Positions 19,435 through 28,749 of a DNA stretch of 64,000 nt are shown in pieces (positions within the stretch are counted from its first letter, which is position 1; the number at the start of each line of letters is the position of its first letter). The notes under the pieces are model-generated. The model was not told the DNA's origin and searched no databases. It saw nothing but the letters and a program-made list of their open reading frames with translations. The position numbers and the translations under genes are program-made. The stretch is from Saccharicrinis sp963677655 (lineage in GTDB: Bacteria > Bacteroidota > Bacteroidia > Bacteroidales > Marinilabiliaceae): the NCBI GenBank assembly GCA_963677655.1, contig OY782088.1; one strand, written 5' to 3'.

Positions 19435-20442
19435 ATGAAAATCTTAACATACATACTCCTATTCCACATTCTATTATTACCTAATCTCTTTTCTCAGGAT
19501 ATCATTGTTCATGACCCTGTGATGATACAGGAAAATGACACCTATTATTTATTTTGTACAGGCTGGGGTATTAGTGTATGGTCTTCTCCTGATTTAAAAA
19601 CCTGGACAAAGGAAGAACCTGTTTTTAGTGATGCTCCAAAATGGGCAAAAGATGCGGTAAAAGATTTTAAAGGCCATATATGGGCTCCGGATATCTCATA
19701 TTTTAATAATCAATATTATCTGTATTATTCAGTATCCTCATTTGGAAAAAACACTTCATGCATAGGACTGGCAACTAATAAAACACTAAATCCAAAAGAT
19801 CCTGATTTCAAATGGATTGATCATGGTAAAATAATACAGTCATTTCCAGGTAAAACCAATTGGAATGCCATAGATCCTAACTTAATTGTATCAGATGACA
19901 ATGTCCCTTATTTAACTTTTGGTTCTTTCTGGGATGGCCTTAAAATGGTTCAACTTTCATCTGATGCTACAAAAGTAGTCAGTAATCTGGATAAAATTCC
20001 AACAATAGCATCACGTAAAAAATCTTCATCAGATCCTAATCCCCCCTCTATAGATAATAACCCTGTTGATGCAGGAAGTAACGCTATTGAGGCTCCATTT
20101 ATATTTAAGAAAGAGGATTTCTACTACCTCTTTGCTTCTATTGATTATTGTTGTAAAGGAATAAACAGCACCTACAAAATGATTATTGGCAGATCAAAAA
20201 ACATACAAGGGCCATTTATTGACAAAGAAGGTAAAAATATGGGCACAGGAGGAGGTTCTATTTTATATCAGGGAAATAAAAATTGGTATGGGGTTGGTCA
20301 CAATTCTGCTTATACTTTTAATAATAAAGACTATCTTATTTTTCATGGTTATGATGCCAATGATGAAGGTAAACCCAAGCTTATTATAAAAGAAATGATT
20401 TGGGATAAAGAAGGTTGGCCAATTATCAACGAAGAAAATTAA
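19435..20442 (+). CDS. GH43 arabinanase, compact single-domain form
   Basis: This 335-residue protein has a type I signal peptide (cleavage near LFSQ-D) and one GH43 propeller with no extra domain, the size of Cellvibrio-type Arb43A enzymes. Catalytic candidates are Asp27 (VHDPVM), Asp147 (NAIDPN) and Glu219 (AIEAPF). Having no lipobox, it is probably periplasmic, so it may finish arabino-oligosaccharides imported through the SusCD pair upstream. Exo versus endo action cannot be told from sequence. Confidence 0.88.
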   Translation: MKILTYILLFHILLLPNLFSQDIIVHDPVMIQENDTYYLFCTGWGISVWSSPDLKTWTKEEPVFSDAPKWAKDAVKDFKGHIWAPDISYFNNQYYLYYSVSSFGKNTSCIGLATNKTLNPKDPDFKWIDHGKIIQSFPGKTNWNAIDPNLIVSDDNVPYLTFGSFWDGLKMVQLSSDATKVVSNLDKIPTIASRKKSSSDPNPPSIDNNPVDAGSNAIEAPFIFKKEDFYYLFASIDYCCKGINSTYKMIIGRSKNIQGPFIDKEGKNMGTGGGSILYQGNKNWYGVGHNSAYTFNNKDYLIFHGYDANDEGKPKLIIKEMIWDKEGWPIINEEN

Positions 20443-20616
20443 TAATTTAAAATAAGCTTATTCAATTAACAGGATTATGCAGGTATTTTTAACACTCTTC
20501 TTGTCAACAGTAGTTTAATAAAATGTGTTAAAAAAAAACAATTATATTTTATTTAAATATTTATCTTTAGGTTTTACAAAACATACATTTCTAAAAACGA
20601 CAAATTATTTAAATCT

Positions 20617-21741
20617 ATGAAGAATTTAATTTCTGCATTAATTCTTGTTTTTGCAATTAGCTGTACATGCGAAAAAAAACAAGACATTCAATTAATGGAC
20701 AATCAAAACTTTTCAAAAACTATTGATGGTAAAGAGGTTAGTTTATTTACTCTTAAAAATAAAAACGGATTAGTATCACAAATTACAAACTTTGGAGGAA
20801 GAGTCGTTTCACTTTGGGTTCCTGATAAAAATGGAACTTTTGCTGACGTTAGCATTGGGTACAACAATATTGATGCTTACATAAACAATACTGAAACTTT
20901 TTATGGAGCTTTAATAGGTCGTTACGGTAACCGTATCTGTAAAGGACAATTTGTTATTGAAGAAGATACTTTTAAACTTGATATTAACGATGGTGAAAAT
21001 TCGCTGCACGGTGGATCAATGGGTTTTCACAAACAAATCTGGGATGCTAAACAATTAGCTGAAAACAAACTTGAATTAACTTACAAATCAGTTGATGGAG
21101 AACAAGGATACCCTGGAAATGTTGATATCAAAGTTGTATATGAGTTAACAGATGCAGACGAACTTAAGATTGAGTATTTTGCAACAACAGATAAACCAAC
21201 ACATATCAACTTAACAAACCATACTTATTTTAACCTTGCAGGTGAAGCTTCAGGTACAATTAATGATCATTTATTAATGATTAATGCTGAGGGTTATACT
21301 CCAGTTGATGCAGGTTTAATTCCAACAGGAGAAATTGCAAGTGTTGAAGGTACTCCATTTGATTTTAGAACTCCAACAGCAATTGGTTCACGAGTAAACG
21401 AAGAAAATGAACAATTAAAAATGGGTGGTGGTTATGATCACAACTGGGTTCTTAAAAAAGACAGTGTTGAGGTTTCATTAGCTGCAACATTAAAAGATCC
21501 TGTTTCTGGTAGAACTTTGGAGGTTTTAACTAGTGAACCTGGGATTCAATTTTATGGTGGTAACTTTATTAACGGTAAGTTTGATGGAAAATATGGTAAA
21601 AAGCTGAACTTTCGTGAAGCACTTTGTTTAGAAACCCAACATTTCCCAGATACACCAAATCAAGAAAACTTCCCTACTACTTTAGTTAATCCGGGAGATG
21701 AATATCATTCAATTTGTATCTATAAATTCAAAGCAGAATAA
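20617..21741 (+). CDS. galM: Aldose 1-epimerase (mutarotase), lipoprotein
   Basis: A GalM-family protein of 374 residues with a lipoprotein signal (AISC, Cys16). Family motifs include GRYGNRI, LHGG, INLTNHTYFNLAG (catalytic acid His202), GGYDHNW (substrate Asp274) and LETQHFPDTPNQ (catalytic base Glu339). It interconverts alpha and beta anomers of aldoses such as galactose or arabinose outside the cytoplasm. Its place after a GH43 gene suggests it prepares free sugar for transport. Enzyme class is certain; the preferred sugar is inferred. Confidence 0.9.
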   Translation: MKNLISALILVFAISCTCEKKQDIQLMDNQNFSKTIDGKEVSLFTLKNKNGLVSQITNFGGRVVSLWVPDKNGTFADVSIGYNNIDAYINNTETFYGALIGRYGNRICKGQFVIEEDTFKLDINDGENSLHGGSMGFHKQIWDAKQLAENKLELTYKSVDGEQGYPGNVDIKVVYELTDADELKIEYFATTDKPTHINLTNHTYFNLAGEASGTINDHLLMINAEGYTPVDAGLIPTGEIASVEGTPFDFRTPTAIGSRVNEENEQLKMGGGYDHNWVLKKDSVEVSLAATLKDPVSGRTLEVLTSEPGIQFYGGNFINGKFDGKYGKKLNFREALCLETQHFPDTPNQENFPTTLVNPGDEYHSICIYKFKAE

Positions 21742-21765
21742 TTTAATTATCAACGTTAAATACAG

Positions 21766-21801
21766 AAAAAGCGTCAGGGGAAATTTCTCTGACGCTTTTT
21801 T
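21766..21801. terminator. Bidirectional terminator between galM and the chemoreceptor gene
   Basis: AAAAAGCGTCAG (21766-21777) pairs with CTGACGCTTTTTT (21789-21801). T runs flank both sides, so it can end both the plus-strand epimerase transcript and the minus-strand chemoreceptor transcript. Confidence 0.9.
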
Positions 21802-21834
21802 ACATTAAACTAAAAAGTATCGAATTTGATATTA

Positions 21835-23736
21835 TTATATTTTAAAATATGCAACCAGATCTTTCAACTTACTTGCATGGTTAGACATCTCCTCTGATTG
21901 AGCAGCTAACTCTTCACTAGCAGCAGCATTTTGTTGGGTAACGTGATTTAATTGTTGTATTGCATTATTAACCTGATCAGCCCCTTGTGTTTGCTCAATA
22001 CTTGCAGCTACTATTTCTTTGACTAAATCAGAAGCTAATGCAATATCCGGAAGAATGCTCACCATTTTTCCTCCTGCAATTTCAGACATCTTCAATCCGT
22101 TTAATACATCAGATTCTATTTGTTCTGCTGCCTCTTTACTCATTTCTGCCAACTTTCTAACTTCGTTGGCAACAACAGCAAAGCCTTTTCCATGTTCTCC
22201 TGAATTTGCGGCCTCAACTGCAGCATTTAATGCTAAAATATTTGTTTGCATTGCAATATCACTAATCACTGCTGATTTTTGTGCTATTACCTGGTTTGCT
22301 CTTACTGTTTCTTTTGTATTCTCAGATAATTCATCAATTCCTTCCTTTGCAGCAAGTGAAATGTCTTCTGTCTTTTTCGAGTTTTCTGTATTATTTGAAA
22401 TATTTGCCACAATTTCCTCCATTGTTGACGATATTTCCTCGACAGATGAAGCTTGTTCAGAAGCATTTTGGCTAATCATATTAGCAGATTGACTAACCTG
22501 CTGACTTGCTCTTAGCATATTATCAGATCCATTAACTACTTCGGAGATAATTCTTTTTAACTTGTCAACCATCATATTAAATCCCTTAACCATCTGACCT
22601 ATTTCATCATTTTGATTGTAATTTAACTTATGTGTTAAATCTCCTTTTGCCAGTTGTCCAGCCAATAAGGATACTTGCTCAATAGGTTTAGAAAAGCTTC
22701 TTCCAAAAAAATAGGATACAAATATGAGCAGAACTACTATAAAACAAACAATAACAATCAGCTTATTTCTTAGGTCATTAGAAGCCTGAACAGCTTCCCA
22801 AACATCCATTTCTGTCAATAATGCCCAATCTAATCCACCAATATCAATATAGTCATATGAACTAATAACAGCTATTCCCCTGTAATCATCTACTACTTCG
22901 AGTCCAACTTGCTTATTTAATGCTTTTTTTGTGGTTGCTCCATTCACTGTAGTATTTAATATGGCATCATCCATAAAACGAGAATCTGAACGCATCAATA
23001 AATCCTGTCCTACCAAATATGCCTCACCTGACTCCCCCATTCCAATTCTGTTGGTCATGATATCATTAATCATTTTATCAGGAACCTGAACTGCTAATAT
23101 TCCTTTCAGTTTCTTATTGTTATCAAATATAGGACATGTTACAAACTGAGCAGGTACATTATTACTAGGTTCATAGCGCATTAAATCAGATATTCCAATT
23201 TGCTTTGTATCAACAGTTCGCTTCCATAAATCTGTAAAATGAGAATCCTTTAAAAATCCGTTAGGTAAGCTTTCTCCAAGGTCGCTTTCTTTTGCCACCG
23301 TAAACATAATGTGTCCCTGATCCAATGAAATTAAAAATATATCATAATAGCCCTTTGTTTCAATAAAGGTTTTAAAAGACTCAAAATGATCTTTATAAAT
23401 ATTCTGATAATTTTCACTTCTAACATTGAATGAAGTACCATTATGCGCTTCTTCTGTTTGTCCATATTCCAATAATCTATTCAATAATAAATTAGTTTCA
23501 TAAGATGCAGAAAAGGCCTTTAAATCATTAAAAATATTGGTGTAAAATTGATCAATTGCTGTCTTCTTTAGATGAGACAAAGCATCAATTTTTTCAATAT
23601 TTTCATCTTCTAATGCTTTACCGGAATTGTAGATGGACAATATTCCAATACTTACTGCCACTACAAGTCCAATAGATTGGGAAAAAATTAATAGTTTGGT
23701 TAAGATCTTTAAATTTTTCAATCTAAAAAGTTTCAT
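21835..23736 (-). CDS. Methyl-accepting chemotaxis protein with dCache-like sensor
   Basis: This 633-residue chemoreceptor has a first membrane helix at about 12-35, a periplasmic double-Cache-like region at about 36-320 (including GESGEAYLVGQDLLM) and a second helix at 325-343. A HAMP domain (344-397) and a long cytoplasmic signalling coiled coil with the conserved tip ALNAAVEAANSGEHGKGF and VVANEVRKLAEMSKEA complete it. It ends in a coiled coil without a CheR-docking pentapeptide. It should signal through CheW/CheA to a motility system, none of which is in the window. The ligand is unknown; its place between arabinose loci makes a sugar-linked signal conceivable. Confidence 0.95.
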   Translation of the reverse strand: MKLFRLKNLKILTKLLIFSQSIGLVVAVSIGILSIYNSGKALEDENIEKIDALSHLKKTAIDQFYTNIFNDLKAFSASYETNLLLNRLLEYGQTEEAHNGTSFNVRSENYQNIYKDHFESFKTFIETKGYYDIFLISLDQGHIMFTVAKESDLGESLPNGFLKDSHFTDLWKRTVDTKQIGISDLMRYEPSNNVPAQFVTCPIFDNNKKLKGILAVQVPDKMINDIMTNRIGMGESGEAYLVGQDLLMRSDSRFMDDAILNTTVNGATTKKALNKQVGLEVVDDYRGIAVISSYDYIDIGGLDWALLTEMDVWEAVQASNDLRNKLIVIVCFIVVLLIFVSYFFGRSFSKPIEQVSLLAGQLAKGDLTHKLNYNQNDEIGQMVKGFNMMVDKLKRIISEVVNGSDNMLRASQQVSQSANMISQNASEQASSVEEISSTMEEIVANISNNTENSKKTEDISLAAKEGIDELSENTKETVRANQVIAQKSAVISDIAMQTNILALNAAVEAANSGEHGKGFAVVANEVRKLAEMSKEAAEQIESDVLNGLKMSEIAGGKMVSILPDIALASDLVKEIVAASIEQTQGADQVNNAIQQLNHVTQQNAAASEELAAQSEEMSNHASKLKDLVAYFKI

Positions 23737-24117
23737 TTTTTGTGTATTTGCCGGTTAATAACTTGACATTTAGTCACAATTATACCTAACTATTGATGCA
23801 TACCATACTTGGTCCGTGATTATATCTTGGTGGTATTAGTATAATCACAGCATACTATTATAAAGAGGTAAATTTGTACCTAAAAATCTTGTTACATTCT
23901 TAGTTTTGTGTGCGTTATAGAAATTGCGCGGCAAATGTATATGATAATTTTTAGTTTTTGCTAAGTTTTAAATTTCACCTGTACAATTTAGAAAAACATG
24001 ACAAACATCATAATTACAATTACTTGATATACTGCCAATTGAAGTTTTTGTTAAAATTCATTAAATTTTTTGCTGATAAATAAAGTACAAGCTAAAAACA
24101 GTATTTTATAATTTAAA
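23737..24117 (-). promoter_or_regulatory. Promoter and structured leader of the chemoreceptor gene
   Basis: A candidate -7 element TACATTTG lies at plus 23932-23939, predicting a leader of about 190 nt. Within it are two perfect inverted repeats: GTGATTATA (23816-23824) with TATAATCAC (23840-23848), and AGGTA (23866-23870) with TACCT (23877-23881). No known riboswitch consensus was recognised. The rest, towards 24117, is AT-rich with no gene seen. Confidence 0.45.
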
Positions 24118-24152
24118 AAGAGCCGATTCCCTTATCAAGAATCGGCTCTTAT
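24118..24152 (-). terminator. Terminator of the beta-arabinofuranosidase operon
   Basis: AAGAGCCGATTC and GAATCGGCTCTT pair perfectly across a short loop, followed on the minus strand by a T run. It ends the ECF/SusCD/GH127/GH146 transcription unit. Confidence 0.9.
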
Positions 24153-24214
24153 CAAATATTTTCTATACTTTTTTAATCCAACTTCGTAAATTTCAGGAAG
24201 TATTGAAAAAAATC

Positions 24215-26578
24215 TTATTTCATTAGTCTAACTTCAAATACGCCTCCGGCCACAGAACCTTCTGCTGCTTCAAATTTAACTGTCAAGTTACCTTTTGAGG
24301 AGTTAACTACTTTAGTTGGAATTATGTAATCAATGGTATAAAATACATCATCGTTATTCTCGAGAACAACATCCTTAAATTTCTGATTATTGATATAGAT
24401 AGTAAATTTACGTCCTCCATTATATCCACAATACATAATTCTAAGAGCTTTAGCCTGTTTTTTAGGATCCTTTAAAACATAACTAAACCAACCTGTTGCA
24501 TCACGCCAGTGCTTTCCGTTAAATACACCAATATTTGAATTCTCACTCTTAACAAAGTGATCTGATTCAGGTTGCTGTTCTCCAGGATAAATCAAGTCTA
24601 ATGTTTTTGCCTCCAGAGCTTGTTTCTCTTTTTCTTCCTTTTCAATTGTTTGTTTTATTTCTTCTAATCCATCCCTTGTTTCACTTTGCCAGTAAACAAT
24701 ATATCTTGATTCATGAAGATTATAAAATGGTATCAACTCTAAATTTTGATATTTATCAGAATACAAAGAATCAATTGTAAAAGTTAATTTTTTTCCTTCT
24801 ACATTATTTACTTTGGATGTCAGATCTGTAGCCTTACTTATAATTATCGGCATATCCTGCAGTGGCACCTTAGGTCCTGCAGCAATATGTCCCCCTCTGC
24901 TATCATCAGCATATAAACCTTGCATTTGAACTGTATCAGTTTTTGCAGCCAAAACTACTGGCCCATATTTAAATGAAAAGAAGTGTTCATGATCAGGAAT
25001 TTGCTCCACACTAATATGCATTGGTAAAATCAACTTGACTACATCTCCCTTATTCCAACTTCTATCTATAGAAAGATAGCCATTCTCTGCAACATCAAAA
25101 TTAATAGATTCTCCATTTAACTCTACTTTTAATTCTCCTTTATTTACCCAACCTGGATAACGAACTTTTAAAGTAAAAGATGTTTTCTCTTGCGGATTTA
25201 TAGTAAAGTTAACTTCATCATCTTCTGGAAAATTTGATTTTTGAATAATCTCAACATTTTTATCCTTCCAACTTAATTTAGATGGAATAAATAAGTTCAC
25301 TAATAAATCATCCCCATTATGAGCATAAATCATCTCGCCATATTTAGCATGATTTTCAAGTCCTGAACCTACACAACACCAAAAACTTGTTTCCGGTTGA
25401 GAATAAACTCTATAATGTCCAGGACGCATTGGTGTAAAATATACAAAACCTCCTTTATTAGGATTTTGGGTAGATAAAATATGATTGTACAAAGCTCTTT
25501 CATAGTAATCCATGTACTTGCCCTGAGGATCCGATAAGAATAAAAACTTTGTTAATTTAAGCATATTATAAGTATTACAAGTTTCCGGTCCTTGCTCACT
25601 ATTCAGCATACTTGAATAGTCATCAATAGGATGAAAATGCTCTCTTACACTATTACCGCCAATACATACTGAACGTTTAGTTACTACATTTTCCCAGAAG
25701 AATCTTGCAGCTTCGCTCCATGAAGGAGTATTTCCAACATCTGCTACACGTTTATAACCAATTACTTTAGGTATTTGTGTATTAGCATGCATTCCTGTTA
25801 ATTTATCTTCTTGATTTAATAAAGGATTCAAAATACTTAGATCAGAAAACTGACGTGCTAAGTGCAGGTATTTTGAGTCTCCTGTAATTTCAGCCACATC
25901 AGCAAAAACTTCATTTAATCCGCCATGCTCACTGCGAAGCATATCCTGTATTTGATCTTCTGTTAATTCAGAAACCAGTTGAATTGCCCAATCTGAGAGT
26001 TTGATTAACATATCTTTAGCAACTTCACTCCCTCCATATAAATAAGCATCCCTTAATCCTGCATAAATTTTATGAATATTATAAAGCGGAACCCATTTTT
26101 TATTTAATGAAAAAGAACCGGCTTCAATTTTACCTTCAGCAATTTCTTTCCACATGTCATGTCCGCCTGGTATACCAGCAAGATAACCATCACCAAAACT
26201 ATCCTGGCATTTCTTTAATTCTTCAATCATGTAATCCATGCGTTCTTTCATACGCATATCTCCTGTAGAAGCATACATTAACGAAAGCGCAGTCAAGTAA
26301 TGACCTCCAATGTGACCATCCAAACCTGTATTTTCCCAATTGCCATAGCTTTCAGCTTTAGGAGTAAGTCCTGCTTCTCTCAAATATGGAGCAAGCAGGC
26401 GTTCAACATCAAGCTCCAGGATATAATTCATATCGGTTTGCTCTGCTTGCAAAAAAGGGCTATCCAACAACTTAACATCACTAATAGAAAATGCCTCTAA
26501 TGATGTTTCCTGTTTCTGACAGCTCATAAAAAATGGGCTTAATAAAAGCACATAAAGGAGGTTTTTAAAATTTTTCAT
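24215..26578 (-). CDS. GH146-type beta-L-arabinofuranosidase (DUF1680 superfamily), lipoprotein
   Basis: A 787-residue lipoprotein (lipobox FMSC, Cys20). The N-terminal catalytic segment SPFLQAEQTDMNYIL...LLAPYLREAG and GNWENTGLDGHIGGHYL are as I remember GH146 enzymes of Bacteroides arabinan loci, distinct from the shorter HypBA1 type. Zinc/nucleophile candidates of clan GH-P are present: Glu332 and Cys334 (GPETCNTYN), Cys401-Cys402 (FWCCVGSG). An (alpha/alpha)6 barrel is expected, followed by beta domains. It should remove terminal beta-L-arabinofuranose. It is last in the operon after the GH127 gene. Family number from memory; GH127 is the alternative. Confidence 0.85.
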   Translation of the reverse strand: MKNFKNLLYVLLLSPFFMSCQKQETSLEAFSISDVKLLDSPFLQAEQTDMNYILELDVERLLAPYLREAGLTPKAESYGNWENTGLDGHIGGHYLTALSLMYASTGDMRMKERMDYMIEELKKCQDSFGDGYLAGIPGGHDMWKEIAEGKIEAGSFSLNKKWVPLYNIHKIYAGLRDAYLYGGSEVAKDMLIKLSDWAIQLVSELTEDQIQDMLRSEHGGLNEVFADVAEITGDSKYLHLARQFSDLSILNPLLNQEDKLTGMHANTQIPKVIGYKRVADVGNTPSWSEAARFFWENVVTKRSVCIGGNSVREHFHPIDDYSSMLNSEQGPETCNTYNMLKLTKFLFLSDPQGKYMDYYERALYNHILSTQNPNKGGFVYFTPMRPGHYRVYSQPETSFWCCVGSGLENHAKYGEMIYAHNGDDLLVNLFIPSKLSWKDKNVEIIQKSNFPEDDEVNFTINPQEKTSFTLKVRYPGWVNKGELKVELNGESINFDVAENGYLSIDRSWNKGDVVKLILPMHISVEQIPDHEHFFSFKYGPVVLAAKTDTVQMQGLYADDSRGGHIAAGPKVPLQDMPIIISKATDLTSKVNNVEGKKLTFTIDSLYSDKYQNLELIPFYNLHESRYIVYWQSETRDGLEEIKQTIEKEEKEKQALEAKTLDLIYPGEQQPESDHFVKSENSNIGVFNGKHWRDATGWFSYVLKDPKKQAKALRIMYCGYNGGRKFTIYINNQKFKDVVLENNDDVFYTIDYIIPTKVVNSSKGNLTVKFEAAEGSVAGGVFEVRLMK

Positions 26579-26692
26579 TTCTTAAAACACTTTACAATAT
26601 TCACAATAATATATAACTAACAACACTGATTTCCATCCACATACGCAACTCTCATCAATAATATTAATTGCTATTGATTTAAGATTTTTATA

Positions 26693-28645
26693 CTACTCTT
26701 CAGGAAGCCAGACTTTCATTTTATTTGCACCACGATTATCCCATACAAAATAAGGAATTGCTTTAGATATTTCTTTATCAGATTTATCTTTTACGGTAAT
26801 TATTTCGACTCCACTCAATAAATTTGACTCATAATCATTTTTGAATGTCATACCATCATCAATAGATAAATCACTAATATCGGCATTATCAACTTCTTCA
26901 AGGCAATAAACAATTGGACCGCGTTCTAATGCTACTTTACCAATATCATCTTTCACTTTTGCATTAGCTTTTACCTCTCTAATTTCCATCGGTAAGCTAT
27001 AATTTATAAAATCGCCTTTTTGCCATTTACGCTTTATTATTGCGTAACCATTATCTCGTATGAAATCAATAGGTTCCCCATTAACTTCAATCTTAAACTC
27101 TTTAGTATTTTTATTTTTAAAGAAATACAAATCTCCAGGTAAAGGTTTATTCTCAACCCAACCTGGTATACGAAGACATAGAGCAAATTCCATTTCCTTT
27201 TCTGGTGAAACTTTAATTTCTATTTCTCCTTGCCAGGGATAGTTGGTTTCCTGTGTAATACCAACCTTAGTACCTTCTAATTCAATATTTGTTGAACTTT
27301 GTATAAATAAATTTACGAACACATTTTCATCATTTTGTGCATATATATATCCAGGTACAGATGGCATAAAACGACATAAATTTGTCGGACAGCAAGAACA
27401 GTCAAACCAAGGTTGACGAGTAAGCGTGTGACCTTGATTAAATTTATAATCCATATCACATTCTAATGGGTTTGGATAAAAAAATGTTTTTCCATCTAAA
27501 CCTACTCCTGATATTACTCCATTATACAAACTACGTTCAAGAACGTCGATATATTTACTTTCGCCATGCAAAAGAAACATTCTATAACACCAATATACAT
27601 TAGCAATGGCAGCACATGTTTCGTTATAAGCTGTTAGGTTTGGCAATTCATAATTCTTTCCAAAAGCTTCTCCTTGGTGTAACGAACCAATTCCCCCTGT
27701 TAGGTACATTTTCTTATATACCATATTATGCCATAATGTATCTACTGCATTCCGATAAGCTTCATCGTTATAAAGGGCAGCTATATCAGTCATTCCAGCA
27801 TACATGTATGTTGCTCTAACAGCATGGCCTACTACTTCTTTTTGATCTAAAACAGGTTTATGATCCTGCCAATATTCACCTCTTACTTTTCGTTTTGTAC
27901 TATCTCCTCTAAAATCAAGAAAATGACGTGCTAAATCAAGATATTCTTTCTTTTTTGTAATTAAATAAAGCTTTACTAATCCTGTCTCAACTATTTGATG
28001 TCCCGGCACATCTGAATTTTTTCCTGATCCAAATACCTCTACCAGTAAATCGGCATTTTTAGTAGCAATATCCAGCAAATTAGTTTTACCTGTTGCTTTA
28101 TAATGAGCACTGGCAGCTTCGAATAAATGTCCACTATTATACAGCTCATGACTCATTGACATACCTTCCCAACGATCACCAGGTTCACACCACTCTGCAG
28201 GAGAATGAGTTGGGTCAATAGTTTTCCAAGTTGTTAAATACCCATCTTCCTCCTGACCTATTGAAATAATATTAATTATTGAATCAACATAATTTTCAAG
28301 TTTAGCATCCGGAGTTGTTGTCAATGAATATGATGCTCCTTCAATTATTTTATAGACATCTGTATCATCAAATGGCATTTCGCCTTTAACTTCACCTTCC
28401 TTTACTCCACCTGCAATTAAAAAATTATCCATTCTCCCCATCTCTTCACATTTAGCAAAAGAAGCCGGAATAGTAATTGTTCTATTGGTCTCTATTTTAG
28501 GTAACCAAAAATGATCATTTACATGTACTTCGTTAAAAGGTACACCTGTAATCTGATAATCAGAACTTATAATATCCTCTTTTAGGGAATTAGTACAACT
28601 TAAAAAAGGAATTAATAAAAAAAGGAGTAGATAATTTTTTTTCAT
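26693..28645 (-). CDS. GH127 beta-L-arabinofuranosidase (HypBA1-like), lipoprotein
   Basis: 650 residues, very close in length to bifidobacterial HypBA1 (about 658). A lipobox (FLSC, Cys17) makes it a lipoprotein. Zinc and nucleophile residues are conserved: Glu342 and Cys344 (AYNETCAAIANVYW), Cys418-Cys419 (WFDCSCCPTNLCRF). HypBA1 releases L-arabinose from beta-1,2-linked arabinofuranose disaccharides of hydroxyproline-rich plant glycoproteins, so this locus may target extensin-type glycans or beta-linked arabinan ends. It lies 104 bp after SusD behind a terminator-like hairpin and 114 bp before the GH146 gene. Confidence 0.9.
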   Translation of the reverse strand: MKKNYLLLFLLIPFLSCTNSLKEDIISSDYQITGVPFNEVHVNDHFWLPKIETNRTITIPASFAKCEEMGRMDNFLIAGGVKEGEVKGEMPFDDTDVYKIIEGASYSLTTTPDAKLENYVDSIINIISIGQEEDGYLTTWKTIDPTHSPAEWCEPGDRWEGMSMSHELYNSGHLFEAASAHYKATGKTNLLDIATKNADLLVEVFGSGKNSDVPGHQIVETGLVKLYLITKKKEYLDLARHFLDFRGDSTKRKVRGEYWQDHKPVLDQKEVVGHAVRATYMYAGMTDIAALYNDEAYRNAVDTLWHNMVYKKMYLTGGIGSLHQGEAFGKNYELPNLTAYNETCAAIANVYWCYRMFLLHGESKYIDVLERSLYNGVISGVGLDGKTFFYPNPLECDMDYKFNQGHTLTRQPWFDCSCCPTNLCRFMPSVPGYIYAQNDENVFVNLFIQSSTNIELEGTKVGITQETNYPWQGEIEIKVSPEKEMEFALCLRIPGWVENKPLPGDLYFFKNKNTKEFKIEVNGEPIDFIRDNGYAIIKRKWQKGDFINYSLPMEIREVKANAKVKDDIGKVALERGPIVYCLEEVDNADISDLSIDDGMTFKNDYESNLLSGVEIITVKDKSDKEISKAIPYFVWDNRGANKMKVWLPEE

Positions 28646-28694
28646 GGGTGACTATTATTGAGTAATCTATTTTATAAACAGTACTATATAAAAA

Positions 28695-28735
28695 GAAGAA
28701 AACTCTACTAAGTTAATCATAGTAAAGTTCTCTTC
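28695..28735 (-). terminator. Terminator-like hairpin after SusD (ECF locus)
   Basis: On the minus strand a 16-bp stem (GAAGAGAACTTTACTA with TAGTAGAGTTTTCTTC, two imperfect positions) with a 9-nt loop is followed by TTTTTATA. It lies between SusD and the GH127 gene of the same operon and would lower enzyme expression relative to SusCD. Confidence 0.75.
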
Positions 28736-28749
28736 CTTATTGTTATTAA

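Noticed and set aside
22019..22492. 157-codon plus-strand frame across the chemoreceptor gene
   Set aside because: It lies wholly opposite the conserved signalling domain and arises from the Ala/Glu-rich heptads; no signal for translation.
23853..23861. TACTATTAT half-site upstream of the chemoreceptor gene, as in AraR operators
   Set aside because: The 9 bases before a 5-bp spacer (GTATAATCA) do not form the other half, so it is probably chance in AT-rich DNA.
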